Source: Virgibacillus_O sediminis
GTDB taxonomy: Bacteria > Bacillota > Bacilli > Bacillales > Amphibacillaceae
DNA length: 64,000 nt
Reading direction: 5' to 3'
NCBI RefSeq assembly: GCF_042643265.1
Contig: NZ_JBHRRZ010000006.1
Span: forward strand, 1 to 64,000
This document shows positions 50,594 through 57,929 of this stretch, piece after piece. The notes beneath the pieces are model-generated. The model did not search any database. It worked only from the letters and a program-made list of their open reading frames with translations, and was not told where the DNA came from. Both the position numbers and the translations under genes were made by a program. Numbering within the stretch: the first letter of the stretch is position 1; the number at the start of each line of letters is the position of its first letter.

Positions 50594-50634
50594 TCTCCTT
50601 AGTTTTTTATCGTGGGAGGTTCCCGAACCACGGT
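50594..50634 (-). promoter_or_regulatory. preQ1-I riboswitch
   Basis: On the minus strand: stem CGTGG / CCACG with a 12-base loop, then the class I tail ATAAAAAACTAAGGAG. The tail contains the AAGGAG ribosome binding site of queT, so preQ1 binding should hide the site and switch off translation. The compact size (about 40 bases) is typical of the class. Confidence 0.87.
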
Positions 50635-50703
50635 CTGAACCTAACAAGTATAATATAAACAAGCGGCATTGGGAAGGATACCTGTAACAGACAGCGGAAC
50701 AAT

Positions 50704-50749
50704 TTGACAAAACTTAGTGGAGACCCTACAATAGTTACATATAGTAACT
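50704..50749 (+). promoter_or_regulatory. Promoter and operator of the VOC dioxygenase gene
   Basis: Perfect TTGACA (50704-50709), 17 bp, TACAAT (50727-50732). Immediately after is AGTTAC-ATATA-GTAACT (50733-50749), a perfect inverted repeat covering the start point, as for a MarR-type repressor. Confidence 0.72.
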
Positions 50750-50793
50750 TAGTTAAATTAGGTAATCAATATAATGTAAAGGACGTTTTATAC

Positions 50794-51660
50794 ATGGAGG
50801 AGAAATTTTTTAGAAGTCCGGCAACCCATGTCGGGCAAGTGAACATTAATGTTACCGATCTGGATAGATCCCTTGCTTTCTATCAGGAAGTGGTTGGATT
50901 CAACGTGTTGGAAAAGTCGGGGAATACTGTCTCGCTGACAGCTGATGGCAGCCGGCCGCTGTTAACCATTGTCGAGCCTGAAGGCGCCCTGCCGAAAGAA
51001 GAGCGGAAAACCGGGTTGTTCCACTTTGCTATTTTACTTCCATCCCGGTCTGACCTCTCCAGCTTCTTGACCCATCTTATTAAGTCAGGGCAGACGCTGC
51101 AATTAGGCGCCTCTGACCATCATGTAAGTGAAGCTCTCTATTTTAACGATCCTGATGGAAATGGCATTGAAGTCTATCGGGACCGTCCTTCCGGCGAATG
51201 GGAATGGAGTGGCGGTAAAGTTAAGATGGTTACGGAACCTCTCAATGGAGATAGTCTGGTTGCTGAAAGCGATCGGGAATGGCATGGACTGCCCCAGAAG
51301 ACTGTCATGGGGCATATTCATTTGCATGTAGCAAATTTGACAGATGCAGAAGTATTTTATAAGCATGGTCTTGGGTTTGATATAGTGACGACCTATCCAG
51401 GTGCATTGTTTATATCCACCGCCGGATACCATCATCATATCGGCCTGAATATCTGGAATGGGGAAGGGGCTGGGAAGCCCTCTACAAATAGTGCTGGGCT
51501 TCGCTGGTACTCCCTCGTTTTCCCTGATGGAAAAGCAAGGCAGGAAGCTGTTGACCGTCTCGAGCAGGCAGAATTTAACGTAGAAAAAGCAGGGGATGCT
51601 TATAGAGTAGAAGACCCGTCGGGCAATAAGATCCATCTCATAGTGGAACATACAAAATAG
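50794..51660 (+). CDS. VOC-family extradiol dioxygenase-like protein (CatE/YfiE type)
   Basis: A 288-residue protein of two vicinal-oxygen-chelate modules, like catechol 2,3-dioxygenases of Bacillus. The first module opens HVGQVNINVTDLDRSLAFYQEVVGF. The second opens with the metal His in VMGHIHLHVANL, followed by the His in HHHIGLNIW and the metal Glu in GNKIHLIVEH. The last matches the H-H-E triad of extradiol enzymes. I use the ATG at 50794 (AAAGGA upstream); the open frame from 50704 includes the promoter and cannot be coding. Together with the hydrolase and MarR genes downstream it resembles the catechol/quinone detoxification regulons (CatE, MhqD/MhqR) of B. subtilis. Confidence 0.88.
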   Translation: MEEKFFRSPATHVGQVNINVTDLDRSLAFYQEVVGFNVLEKSGNTVSLTADGSRPLLTIVEPEGALPKEERKTGLFHFAILLPSRSDLSSFLTHLIKSGQTLQLGASDHHVSEALYFNDPDGNGIEVYRDRPSGEWEWSGGKVKMVTEPLNGDSLVAESDREWHGLPQKTVMGHIHLHVANLTDAEVFYKHGLGFDIVTTYPGALFISTAGYHHHIGLNIWNGEGAGKPSTNSAGLRWYSLVFPDGKARQEAVDRLEQAEFNVEKAGDAYRVEDPSGNKIHLIVEHTK

Positions 51661-51693
51661 CTGGTGCTCCCTGGATGACCTGTTCATAATTTG

Positions 51694-51735
51694 AAAAAAC
51701 CGTTCTGCCAAGCTGTATGGCAGAACGGTTTTTTT
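51694..51735. terminator. Bidirectional terminator between the dioxygenase and hydrolase genes
   Basis: AAAAAACCGTTCTGCCA / TGGCAGAACGGTTTTTT perfect stem (51694-51710 and 51718-51734) with A/T runs on both sides. Confidence 0.9.
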
Positions 51736-52336
51736 AGATGGTTTGATACCATTTTTTTGCTGCTTGCACTTCTGCCATAGTCAACTGATGACCTCTGTTC
51801 TCCCAATGCAGTTCAACGGAAGCCCCTGCATTTCCAAGGAGGGATTGCAGGTCTTCGGATTCCTCTGAAGGACAGATGGGATCGTTGATTCCGGCAGCGA
51901 TGAATACCTGTTTTCCGGATAAGTCCGGAAGATTGATTCCCCTGCGCGGCACTATGGGATGATGCAGGATGGCCGCGGCAAGGCTGTCTTGGTAATGGAA
52001 CAACAGGCTTGCTGCTATATTTGCCCCGTTCGAGTACCCGACAGCAGTAATATTATCTCTCGAGAAATTATACTTTTTAGCTGCATCGTTCAGAAAATCA
52101 TTCAGTTCCTTTGTACGAAAGATTAAGTCTTCTTCATCGAATACACCTTCGGCAAGACGTTTGAAAAAACGCGGCATGCCATTTTCTAATACATTTCCCC
52201 GAACACTCAATACATTTGCTTCGGGGTCCACCTCTTTGGCAAGAGGAAGCAAGTCCTCTTCCGTGCCGCCTGTTCCGTGTAACAAGAGCAAGGTAGGTTT
52301 ATCGGGATTGCTTCCTTGTTGGAAAATATGTTTCAT
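51734..52336 (-). CDS. Alpha/beta hydrolase (phospholipase/carboxylesterase, MhqD-like)
   Basis: A 200-residue serine hydrolase. LLLHGTGGTEEDLLPLA forms the oxyanion region, the nucleophile Ser is in AVGYSNGANIA (about 99-109), the Asp in AGINDPICP and the His near the end in WENRGHQLT. This is the size and motif set of the MhqD group, induced by quinones and hydroquinones in B. subtilis. It lies 49 bases downstream of the MarR gene on the same strand, so the two are likely one operon. The substrate is unknown. Confidence 0.88.
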   Translation of the reverse strand: MKHIFQQGSNPDKPTLLLLHGTGGTEEDLLPLAKEVDPEANVLSVRGNVLENGMPRFFKRLAEGVFDEEDLIFRTKELNDFLNDAAKKYNFSRDNITAVGYSNGANIAASLLFHYQDSLAAAILHHPIVPRRGINLPDLSGKQVFIAAGINDPICPSEESEDLQSLLGNAGASVELHWENRGHQLTMAEVQAAKKWYQTI

Positions 52337-52385
52337 CTGAATTGCTCCTCTCTTTGAAAACTTTGTACTTTAAACGGCAGCAGAC

Positions 52386-52814
52386 TTACTGTCCGTTTTC
52401 TATTCCTACTTTCTTAAGGGCTTCTACAATAGTTTCCTTCTCTTCATTAGAAACGCCGGAGAAGATTTCTTCTATCACCTGTTGATGTTTGGGGAAAATT
52501 TCATCCATCAGCTGGTTGCCCTGATCGGTGATATGAATATAGACAACCCGTCGATCCTCCGTACATGGCCGCCGTTTCAACAATCCTTTGGCTTCTAGTT
52601 TATCTATGACATAGGTGATAGATCCAGTATTGATCAATACTGCTTCGGATATCTGCTTAACCGTCAATTCCCCTTTATGATACAAAGCTTCCAGAATAGC
52701 AAAGTCCGATGTTTTCATACCGTAGTTTTTTATATCCTCTTTTACCCGTTCCATCACGGTCTTGGATGATTTCATCAATACAACAAAGGTTTTTAGTGAC
52801 AAGTTTTCACTCAT
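52386..52814 (-). CDS. MarR-family transcriptional regulator (MhqR-like)
   Basis: A 142-residue winged-helix repressor: SDFAILEALYHKGELTVKQISEAVLINTGSITYVIDKLEAKGLLKRRPCTEDRRVVYIHIT covers the DNA-binding core. The single Cys (in RRPCTEDRR) lies beside the wing and could be redox-active, but this is a guess. Gene size, sequence style and an MhqD-like hydrolase next door suggest an MhqR-type quinone-stress repressor. ATG 52814 with GGGAGGTG upstream. An AT-rich palindrome sits in its promoter region (52864-52885). Confidence 0.88.
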   Translation of the reverse strand: MSENLSLKTFVVLMKSSKTVMERVKEDIKNYGMKTSDFAILEALYHKGELTVKQISEAVLINTGSITYVIDKLEAKGLLKRRPCTEDRRVVYIHITDQGNQLMDEIFPKHQQVIEEIFSGVSNEEKETIVEALKKVGIENGQ

Positions 52815-52863
52815 GGTGACACCTCCCTACATAAACTAATTAAATTAAATATATTTGAATCAT

Positions 52864-52885
52864 ATTATAATGAATTCATAATAAT
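52864..52885. promoter_or_regulatory. Palindromic operator between marR and mph
   Basis: A near-perfect 22-bp inverted repeat with a 10-bp core ATGAATTCAT, flanked by ATTAT-A and A-ATAAT (one mismatched pair). It lies 50 bases before the MarR start codon and about 110 bases before the divergent phosphotransferase gene, so it may control both. Confidence 0.6.
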
Positions 52886-52992
52886 TTATTTACCAGTTGA
52901 TGTCAAATGAACCTCAGCAGTTTTGATAGTGTTATGGCCGGTGAAAGGGGGAATGGGTTTAAGTGGACCAAGATATAAAAGGAAGTGAGTAT

Positions 52993-53907
52993 ATGGGATT
53001 GACAACATCGAAGGTATCAGAAATAGCAAAAAAGCACGGGTTGATCATCAGGGAAGATTTTATCGAGTTTCATGAATCTGGATTGGATTTCCATGTGGCT
53101 TTTGCTCATGATGTGGAAGGCAGCCAGTGGGTTCTGCGGATTCCTCGCCGTCCAGACGTCCTACCTCAGGCTGCTAAAGAGAAAAAGATACTTGATTTGG
53201 TCGTTCCTCATCTGTCAGTAGCGGCTCCAGAATGGGAGATATTCTCTAATGAGCTGATTGCTTATAAATTGCTTTCTGGTTTTCCTGTAGGAACCATAGA
53301 TCCGGAAGAGAAAGCATATATATGGGCAATTGATGAAGAGAATGTACCGATTATTTATCATGAAACACTTGCCAGGTCAATGGTATCAATCCATCGCATC
53401 AGCCAGGAACAGGCGGCAGAAGCTGGGATGCAAGCCTATACAGCTGAAGAGGTGAGATCCAATACACAGAAACGAATGGAGAGGGTAAAAGAGAACTATG
53501 AAATAGATGAAAAGCTTTGGAGCCGCTGGCAGGAGTGGCTGCATAATGATGCATTTTGGCCGGAGAGGACAGCAGTGATACATGGAGACCTTCATCCGGG
53601 ACATATACTCATCGATGATACAAGCAGGGTAACAGGTTTGATTGATTGGACGGAAGCCAGAGTCGATGATCCTGCCACCGATTTTGTTTCTCATTATATG
53701 GCCTTTGGAGAAGATGCGCTAGAGAGGCTGATAGAGGCTTATGAAAAAGCAGGGGGATATGTCTGGTCTTCCATGGGGGAACATATAAAAGAATTGCAGA
53801 CAGTTTATCCCGTTACCGTTGCCGAATTTGCTGAACGGTCAGGGTCAGAGGAATTTGAGAAATTAGCTCAGCAGCTATTGCAGGCGAAGGATCCCCTGAG
53901 AAAATAG
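52993..53907 (+). CDS. mph: Macrolide 2'-phosphotransferase (Mph family)
   Basis: An aminoglycoside-phosphotransferase-fold kinase of 304 residues closely following Mph(B)-type enzymes. It opens with SEIAKKHGLII, then FHESGLDFHVAFA, WVLRIPRRPDVLP, the catalytic loop HGDLHPGH (Asp199) and the metal Asp in GLIDWTEA (Asp218), ending EFAERSG. Such enzymes inactivate macrolides by GTP-dependent phosphorylation of the desosamine 2'-OH. ATG 52993 follows AAAGGAAGTGAG; an upstream in-frame GTG at 52963 is the alternative. Divergent from marR. Chromosomal mph genes are common in Bacillaceae, and its base composition is like its neighbours, so recent transfer is not indicated. Confidence 0.9.
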   Translation: MGLTTSKVSEIAKKHGLIIREDFIEFHESGLDFHVAFAHDVEGSQWVLRIPRRPDVLPQAAKEKKILDLVVPHLSVAAPEWEIFSNELIAYKLLSGFPVGTIDPEEKAYIWAIDEENVPIIYHETLARSMVSIHRISQEQAAEAGMQAYTAEEVRSNTQKRMERVKENYEIDEKLWSRWQEWLHNDAFWPERTAVIHGDLHPGHILIDDTSRVTGLIDWTEARVDDPATDFVSHYMAFGEDALERLIEAYEKAGGYVWSSMGEHIKELQTVYPVTVAEFAERSGSEEFEKLAQQLLQAKDPLRK

Positions 53908-53914
53908 TTTAAAA

Positions 53915-53956
53915 AAACAGCAGAATGCCGGAGCCAAAACCGGTAGTCTGCTGTTT
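53915..53956 (+). terminator. Terminator of mph
   Basis: AAACAGCAGA / TCTGCTGTTT (53915-53924 and 53947-53956) with a small inner CCGG stem; it could also serve the convergent gene. Confidence 0.75.
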
Positions 53957-54021
53957 CATTCCATCGATTTTTACACATACTTTGGTAAGCGCGATTCTAT
54001 TGTTATTGCTAATAGTAAAGA

Positions 54022-55146
54022 CTATTTCCTCTTAGCTGCCTGTGTCATTTGATGCCAGATGGATCCTTGGGCAATTTCTCCGCCCTCTATGCGGGCAAGG
54101 GCCATCTTAACTTGCATGCGTACCTCAAACTCTGGGTCTTCCAGTCTTCTGCGTAAAGCAGGAACGGCTGTATCATCACCTGTTTCATAGAGAAACATGG
54201 CAGCCCGCCATCGGACAAGCCGGCTGGGATCTTCAAGTGCTTTGATCATTTCCGGTATTGCCTCGGTAAAGCCCAAATCGGATATACAGTCTCCGGCTGT
54301 TCTTCTGACGTTCACAGCTTTATCCTGAAGAGCTTTGAACAAAGGAGGTAGTACTTTATGATCTTCAATCATTCCAAGGAACGCTGTTGCCAGTCGTCGT
54401 ATGGATGATTTCTCATCATCCAATGCTTTCGTTAAAAGGGGAAGGTGGTTGATGTTAGGCTCAATGATCCGGTCGAGCGCTGCGTAACGCTCTTTCCAAT
54501 CCGGATGCTCCAGCATTTCCGTTGTAATGGTTCCGTTTCTGACTTCGGTCGAACTGTCCTTTTCCAGCAAATAAGACAGCCTTTTTTCATCGTAACTGGC
54601 GGCCAATTCTTCCACTACCTCATTGCCAATATCCTCCATCTTGCCATAACGTGGGCTTTGTTCTATCCATTTTCTCTCCGCCAGTATATTCTCTACCGCC
54701 ATAGAAGCTTTCATAGCTGCATCAGTAAAACGTTCCGGTAATCCAAAGCGCTTTTCGGATTCTCCATCTTGGAGCTTTACCTGCATGGGAATGCCATGGA
54801 TTTTTTGAATAAACACCTTTACTTCCCCGAATGCATCATCTGTGGCTGATGCATTTGCCGTCTGCATTTCTTCCGGATTCTCTTCTGCTGATCCAAGCAC
54901 TTCTCTTACTTTTGGAAGGATGGCCTCCCAATCATATTTTGGGTGGCGTTCAAGGGCAATGAAGTCGATGACATGGTAAAGGCCTTTCACCCCGTCTATT
55001 TTAAATAAACCTTTAATATAATCAGGTGCCTTATCCATATTATCTGTCAGTTTATAATTCCGGGTTTCCCCATCCGGAAGCCTTTCATCCAGGTTTATTT
55101 TCATGGAATGCGGGCTGGGGGTCGGTTCAATAGAAATAATTTTCAT
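54022..55146 (-). CDS. Conserved virulence factor C-like protein (Nfu N-domain plus HEAT repeats)
   Basis: A 374-residue cytoplasmic protein. The N-terminal about 85 residues (ISIEPTPSPHSMKINLDERLPDG and FKIDGVKGLYHVIDFIALERHP) are an Nfu_N/scaffold-like domain without the CxxC of the Nfu C-domain. The C-terminal half (about 210-360) holds four to five HEAT-like repeats (KALDDEKSSIRRLATAFLGM, ALQDKAVNVRRTAGDCISDL, ALEDPSRLVRWRAAMFLYET, RLEDPEFEVRMQVKMALARI). This matches the CvfC family of Bacilli. Its biochemical role is unknown; a link to Fe-S or protein complexes is inferred only from the fold. It overlaps the upstream yqxD-like gene by 4 bases. Confidence 0.85.
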   Translation of the reverse strand: MKIISIEPTPSPHSMKINLDERLPDGETRNYKLTDNMDKAPDYIKGLFKIDGVKGLYHVIDFIALERHPKYDWEAILPKVREVLGSAEENPEEMQTANASATDDAFGEVKVFIQKIHGIPMQVKLQDGESEKRFGLPERFTDAAMKASMAVENILAERKWIEQSPRYGKMEDIGNEVVEELAASYDEKRLSYLLEKDSSTEVRNGTITTEMLEHPDWKERYAALDRIIEPNINHLPLLTKALDDEKSSIRRLATAFLGMIEDHKVLPPLFKALQDKAVNVRRTAGDCISDLGFTEAIPEMIKALEDPSRLVRWRAAMFLYETGDDTAVPALRRRLEDPEFEVRMQVKMALARIEGGEIAQGSIWHQMTQAAKRK

Positions 55147-55601
55147 TTGTGACTCTCCTTATGAATGTGAATGGTCTCCATCAGCAGTTTCTCAAACTTT
55201 TGCCGATCCTCTGAACTGAATGCTTTCGGTCCCTTTGTCCGTTTTCCGCTTTTCCTTGCCATGGCACTTGCGTAACGGGTTTCCAAGAGAAGGTCAATAT
55301 TATCACTCGTGTAGGCAAATCCTTTATGATGCAGGACGCTACAGCCCTTTGCCAATCCAAGGGAGGCAAGTCCGTAATCCTGTGTAACGATGATATCGCC
55401 TTTGCGGGCTAGCTTCATAATTTTATAATCTGCAGCTTCAGCCCCGGTATCTACATAGATGGTCTCTACTCCTTCGAGTTCATCACTCTTGGAATAATGG
55501 GCAAAACTTTGGACAAGGACAACCGGGATATTTGTCTGTCTCCCGGCATGGATGACAGTTTGCTTGACCGGTGATGCATCGGCATCTACATATATTTTCA
55601 T
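55143..55601 (-). CDS. YaiI/YqxD (DUF188) family protein
   Basis: A 152-residue protein of the DUF188 family with a PIN-like fold. MKIYVDADASPVKQTV (conserved Asp at 6 and 8), the Asp-rich YVDTGAEAADYKIM, the DIIVTQDYGLASL segment and GKRTKGPKAFSSEDRQKF are all typical. Nuclease activity is suspected from the fold but not shown. The ATG at 55601 is preferred over the longer reading from 55631 because GGAGG sits 8 bases before it. It is translationally coupled to the CvfC-like gene. Confidence 0.88.
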   Translation of the reverse strand: MKIYVDADASPVKQTVIHAGRQTNIPVVLVQSFAHYSKSDELEGVETIYVDTGAEAADYKIMKLARKGDIIVTQDYGLASLGLAKGCSVLHHKGFAYTSDNIDLLLETRYASAMARKSGKRTKGPKAFSSEDRQKFEKLLMETIHIHKESHK

Positions 55602-55826
55602 GGTCTCGGCCTCCAATAGGGTTGTTACCATATATATCAGTGAATTTCATTATGGGTTTTAACAGCTTATCGGCGCCAACCAGGTCCTAAAGCTGCAAGT
55701 TACCTTTGATAAACCTATTGTAGGCGATTTTCATCTGTTAGCCAACCGTACAAGGCAAATGAAGAGTTATGATAAAATAGTAAGAAATTAGTACAGATAG
55801 CTTTGCGCGAAAGAAGGGGTGGCGGC

Positions 55827-56330
55827 ATGGATAGTATCATAGTAATCGACAAAATGGAGAAAAAAGACTGGGAGCAGGTGAGGGACATCTATCGGGATGG
55901 CATCAACACAGGGAATGCTACCTTTGATACAGAAACGCCTGATTGGGAAGAATGGGACAGGAAGTATCTTCCTGTCTGCAGGCTGGCTGCCAGGGAAGGT
56001 CAGCGGGTAGTAGGCTGGGCTGCACTTTTGCCAGTCAATGCCAAGGCTGCATTTTCCGGGGTGGCTGAACTGAGCATCTACCTTCGTGCAGGAACAACCG
56101 GAAAGGGACTTGGTACAAGGCTGATGGATGAACTGGTGAAAGAGAGTGAGTTACAAGGCTTTTGGACTTTGCAAGCCGGTATTTTCCCTGAAAACAAGGG
56201 GAGTATCCGTCTGCATGAAAAATTTGGCTTTGAACGGGTGGGTGTCAGAAGACGTCTCGGCAAGTTACATGGAGTATGGCGGGATGTCCTGTTGATGGAA
56301 AGGCGGAGTAATACAGTAGGGATAGAATAA
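55827..56330 (+). CDS. GNAT acetyltransferase (phosphinothricin N-acetyltransferase-like)
   Basis: A 167-residue GNAT enzyme. The N-terminus DWEQVRDIYRDGINTGNATFDTETPDWEEWD is typical of the Pat/YwnH group. The acetyl-CoA loop is RAGTTGKGLGTRLMDELV (about 93-110), and the end NKGSIRLHEKFGFERVGVRRRLGKLHG-WRDV is complete. Members acetylate methionine sulfoximine/phosphinothricin or related amino compounds; the natural substrate here is unknown. ATG 55827 with AAGGGG upstream. Monocistronic. Confidence 0.88.
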   Translation: MDSIIVIDKMEKKDWEQVRDIYRDGINTGNATFDTETPDWEEWDRKYLPVCRLAAREGQRVVGWAALLPVNAKAAFSGVAELSIYLRAGTTGKGLGTRLMDELVKESELQGFWTLQAGIFPENKGSIRLHEKFGFERVGVRRRLGKLHGVWRDVLLMERRSNTVGIE

Positions 56331-56435
56331 GAGAAAGAACTTCACATTGTTTATAGAATCAAATTGCTGGGGTTGCCATCGGTAAACTGCTAGTATCTTA
56401 CCTATACGGAAAAGATTAGAGGAGTGAGTGGAAGA

Positions 56436-56732
56436 ATGGCACAGGAAGTTTTTATTAATGAGAGGCCTTTCCAAGCAGAAAATTTCTATAAGGAGACCAT
56501 TACAAAGAATGGAAAACCATTATTATTGGTTGGTTTTGAATTCAAGGTCACCAGCAAAGAATATCATGATGTTACCGTACTGCTTTACGAAAATGATTTT
56601 CATGTAGAAGTCCCGGAGGAAAAACTGGAGTTTCCTGCAGTAATCCATAATTATTCCACTTCTGTTACTAACTTGTATGAAGAAAATAAAGTGGGAATTT
56701 TTAAATTGGAGTTAATTCAGAAAGCAATATAG
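56436..56732 (+). CDS. DUF3219 family protein (YkvR-like)
   Basis: A 98-residue all-beta protein similar to B. subtilis YkvR: FINERPFQAENFYKETITKNGKPL, TSKEYHDVTVLLYENDFHVEVPEEKLEF and the diagnostic NYSTSVTNLYEENKVG-F-LEL. Function unknown. ATG 56436 follows GAGGAGTGAG; the longer reading from 56424 is not supported. It stands alone, 73 bases before hisC. Confidence 0.8.
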   Translation: MAQEVFINERPFQAENFYKETITKNGKPLLLVGFEFKVTSKEYHDVTVLLYENDFHVEVPEEKLEFPAVIHNYSTSVTNLYEENKVGIFKLELIQKAI

Positions 56733-56805
56733 TTTATAATGGATAATTAATAATGAAAACAAATACAGACAGACGAATGTCAGCATTAGGAAAGGATGTT
56801 AATCA

Positions 56806-57912
56806 TTGGCAACTTCAAATCAGATACAACCACGAAAAGTTTTGGGGAAAATCAAGCCATATACACCTGGTAAACCCATATGGGAGCTGCAGGAGGAGCT
56901 TAAACTCGACAAAGTAGTCAAGTTGGCTTCCAATGAAAATCCATTGGGTCCGTCACCTAGAGGGGTACAGGCCATAGCGGACAGTCTGGATGGACTAAAC
57001 CGGTACCCGGACGCAGATACCAGTGCACTTAAAAAATCGATTGCTTCCAGCATGGGAGTAACCAAGGAACAAGTGATCGTCACCAACGGGGCCGATGAGC
57101 TGATTACATTGGTTTCTGAAGCGTTTCTGGAAGAGGGGGATGAGATCATTGTTCCGTTCCCTTCCTTCAGTGAATATGATTTCGGTGCACAGCTGATGGG
57201 TGCTGAAGTAGTACCTGTACAGCTGGAGGAAGATTTCCAATTCGATGTGGATAAGATGATATCTGCCATAACAGACAAGACAAAATTGATCTATATCTGC
57301 TCACCGAATAATCCTACCGGTACATATCTTCCAAAAAGCGACCTGGAGAAACTCTTGCAGGCTATGCCGGAACATGTCCTTATGGTATATGATGCAGCAT
57401 ACAGCCATTACGCTACTGCTGAGGACTATACAGATGGAGTGGAATATGTCAAAGCGGGATATCCGATTATTGCTCTGCAGACTTTTTCAAAAATCTATGG
57501 TCTGGCGGGTGTACGCGTAGGTTTCGGGGTTGCGCCGGATTATGTCATCCAGACAATATTGAAAGTCAAGGAGCCCTTTAATGTCAATGCCCTGGCACAG
57601 GCTGCAGCTGCTGCGGCCATATCAGATGAGAAGCATATTGAGGCATCAAGGGAGATGAACATTAAGGGAGCGGACCAGCTCTATCATCTCTTTTCCGAGT
57701 TGGGCTTAAGCTACATACAAACACAGGCCAACTTTGTATTGGTTGACCTTGGTCCAGATGCGAAAAAGGTAAATGATGAGCTGCTGACCAAAGGAGTTAT
57801 CGTCCGTTACGGAAATACATGGGGCATGCCGGAGCATGTGCGGGTTTCCATCGGCACACAAGAGGAAAACCAGTTCTTTGCAGAAGCACTGCGATCCATT
57901 CTCAATAAATAA
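56806..57912 (+). CDS. hisC: Histidinol-phosphate aminotransferase
   Basis: A PLP fold-type I aminotransferase of 368 residues (KIKPYTPGKPIWELQEEL at the N-terminus is the HisC signature). PLP contacts are LASNENPLGPS, NGADELI, CSPNNPTGT, VYDAAYSHYA and the Schiff-base Lys229 in TFSKIYGLAGVRVGFG. It starts with TTG, with AGGAAAGGATG upstream. In Bacillus HisC also transaminates phenylpyruvate and 4-hydroxyphenylpyruvate. No his or aro genes adjoin it; it may be the second HisC of the genome. A second aminotransferase gene follows after 17 bases. Confidence 0.9.
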   Translation: MATSNQIQPRKVLGKIKPYTPGKPIWELQEELKLDKVVKLASNENPLGPSPRGVQAIADSLDGLNRYPDADTSALKKSIASSMGVTKEQVIVTNGADELITLVSEAFLEEGDEIIVPFPSFSEYDFGAQLMGAEVVPVQLEEDFQFDVDKMISAITDKTKLIYICSPNNPTGTYLPKSDLEKLLQAMPEHVLMVYDAAYSHYATAEDYTDGVEYVKAGYPIIALQTFSKIYGLAGVRVGFGVAPDYVIQTILKVKEPFNVNALAQAAAAAAISDEKHIEASREMNIKGADQLYHLFSELGLSYIQTQANFVLVDLGPDAKKVNDELLTKGVIVRYGNTWGMPEHVRVSIGTQEENQFFAEALRSILNK

Positions 57913-57929
57913 CAACGGAGGTACAGACA

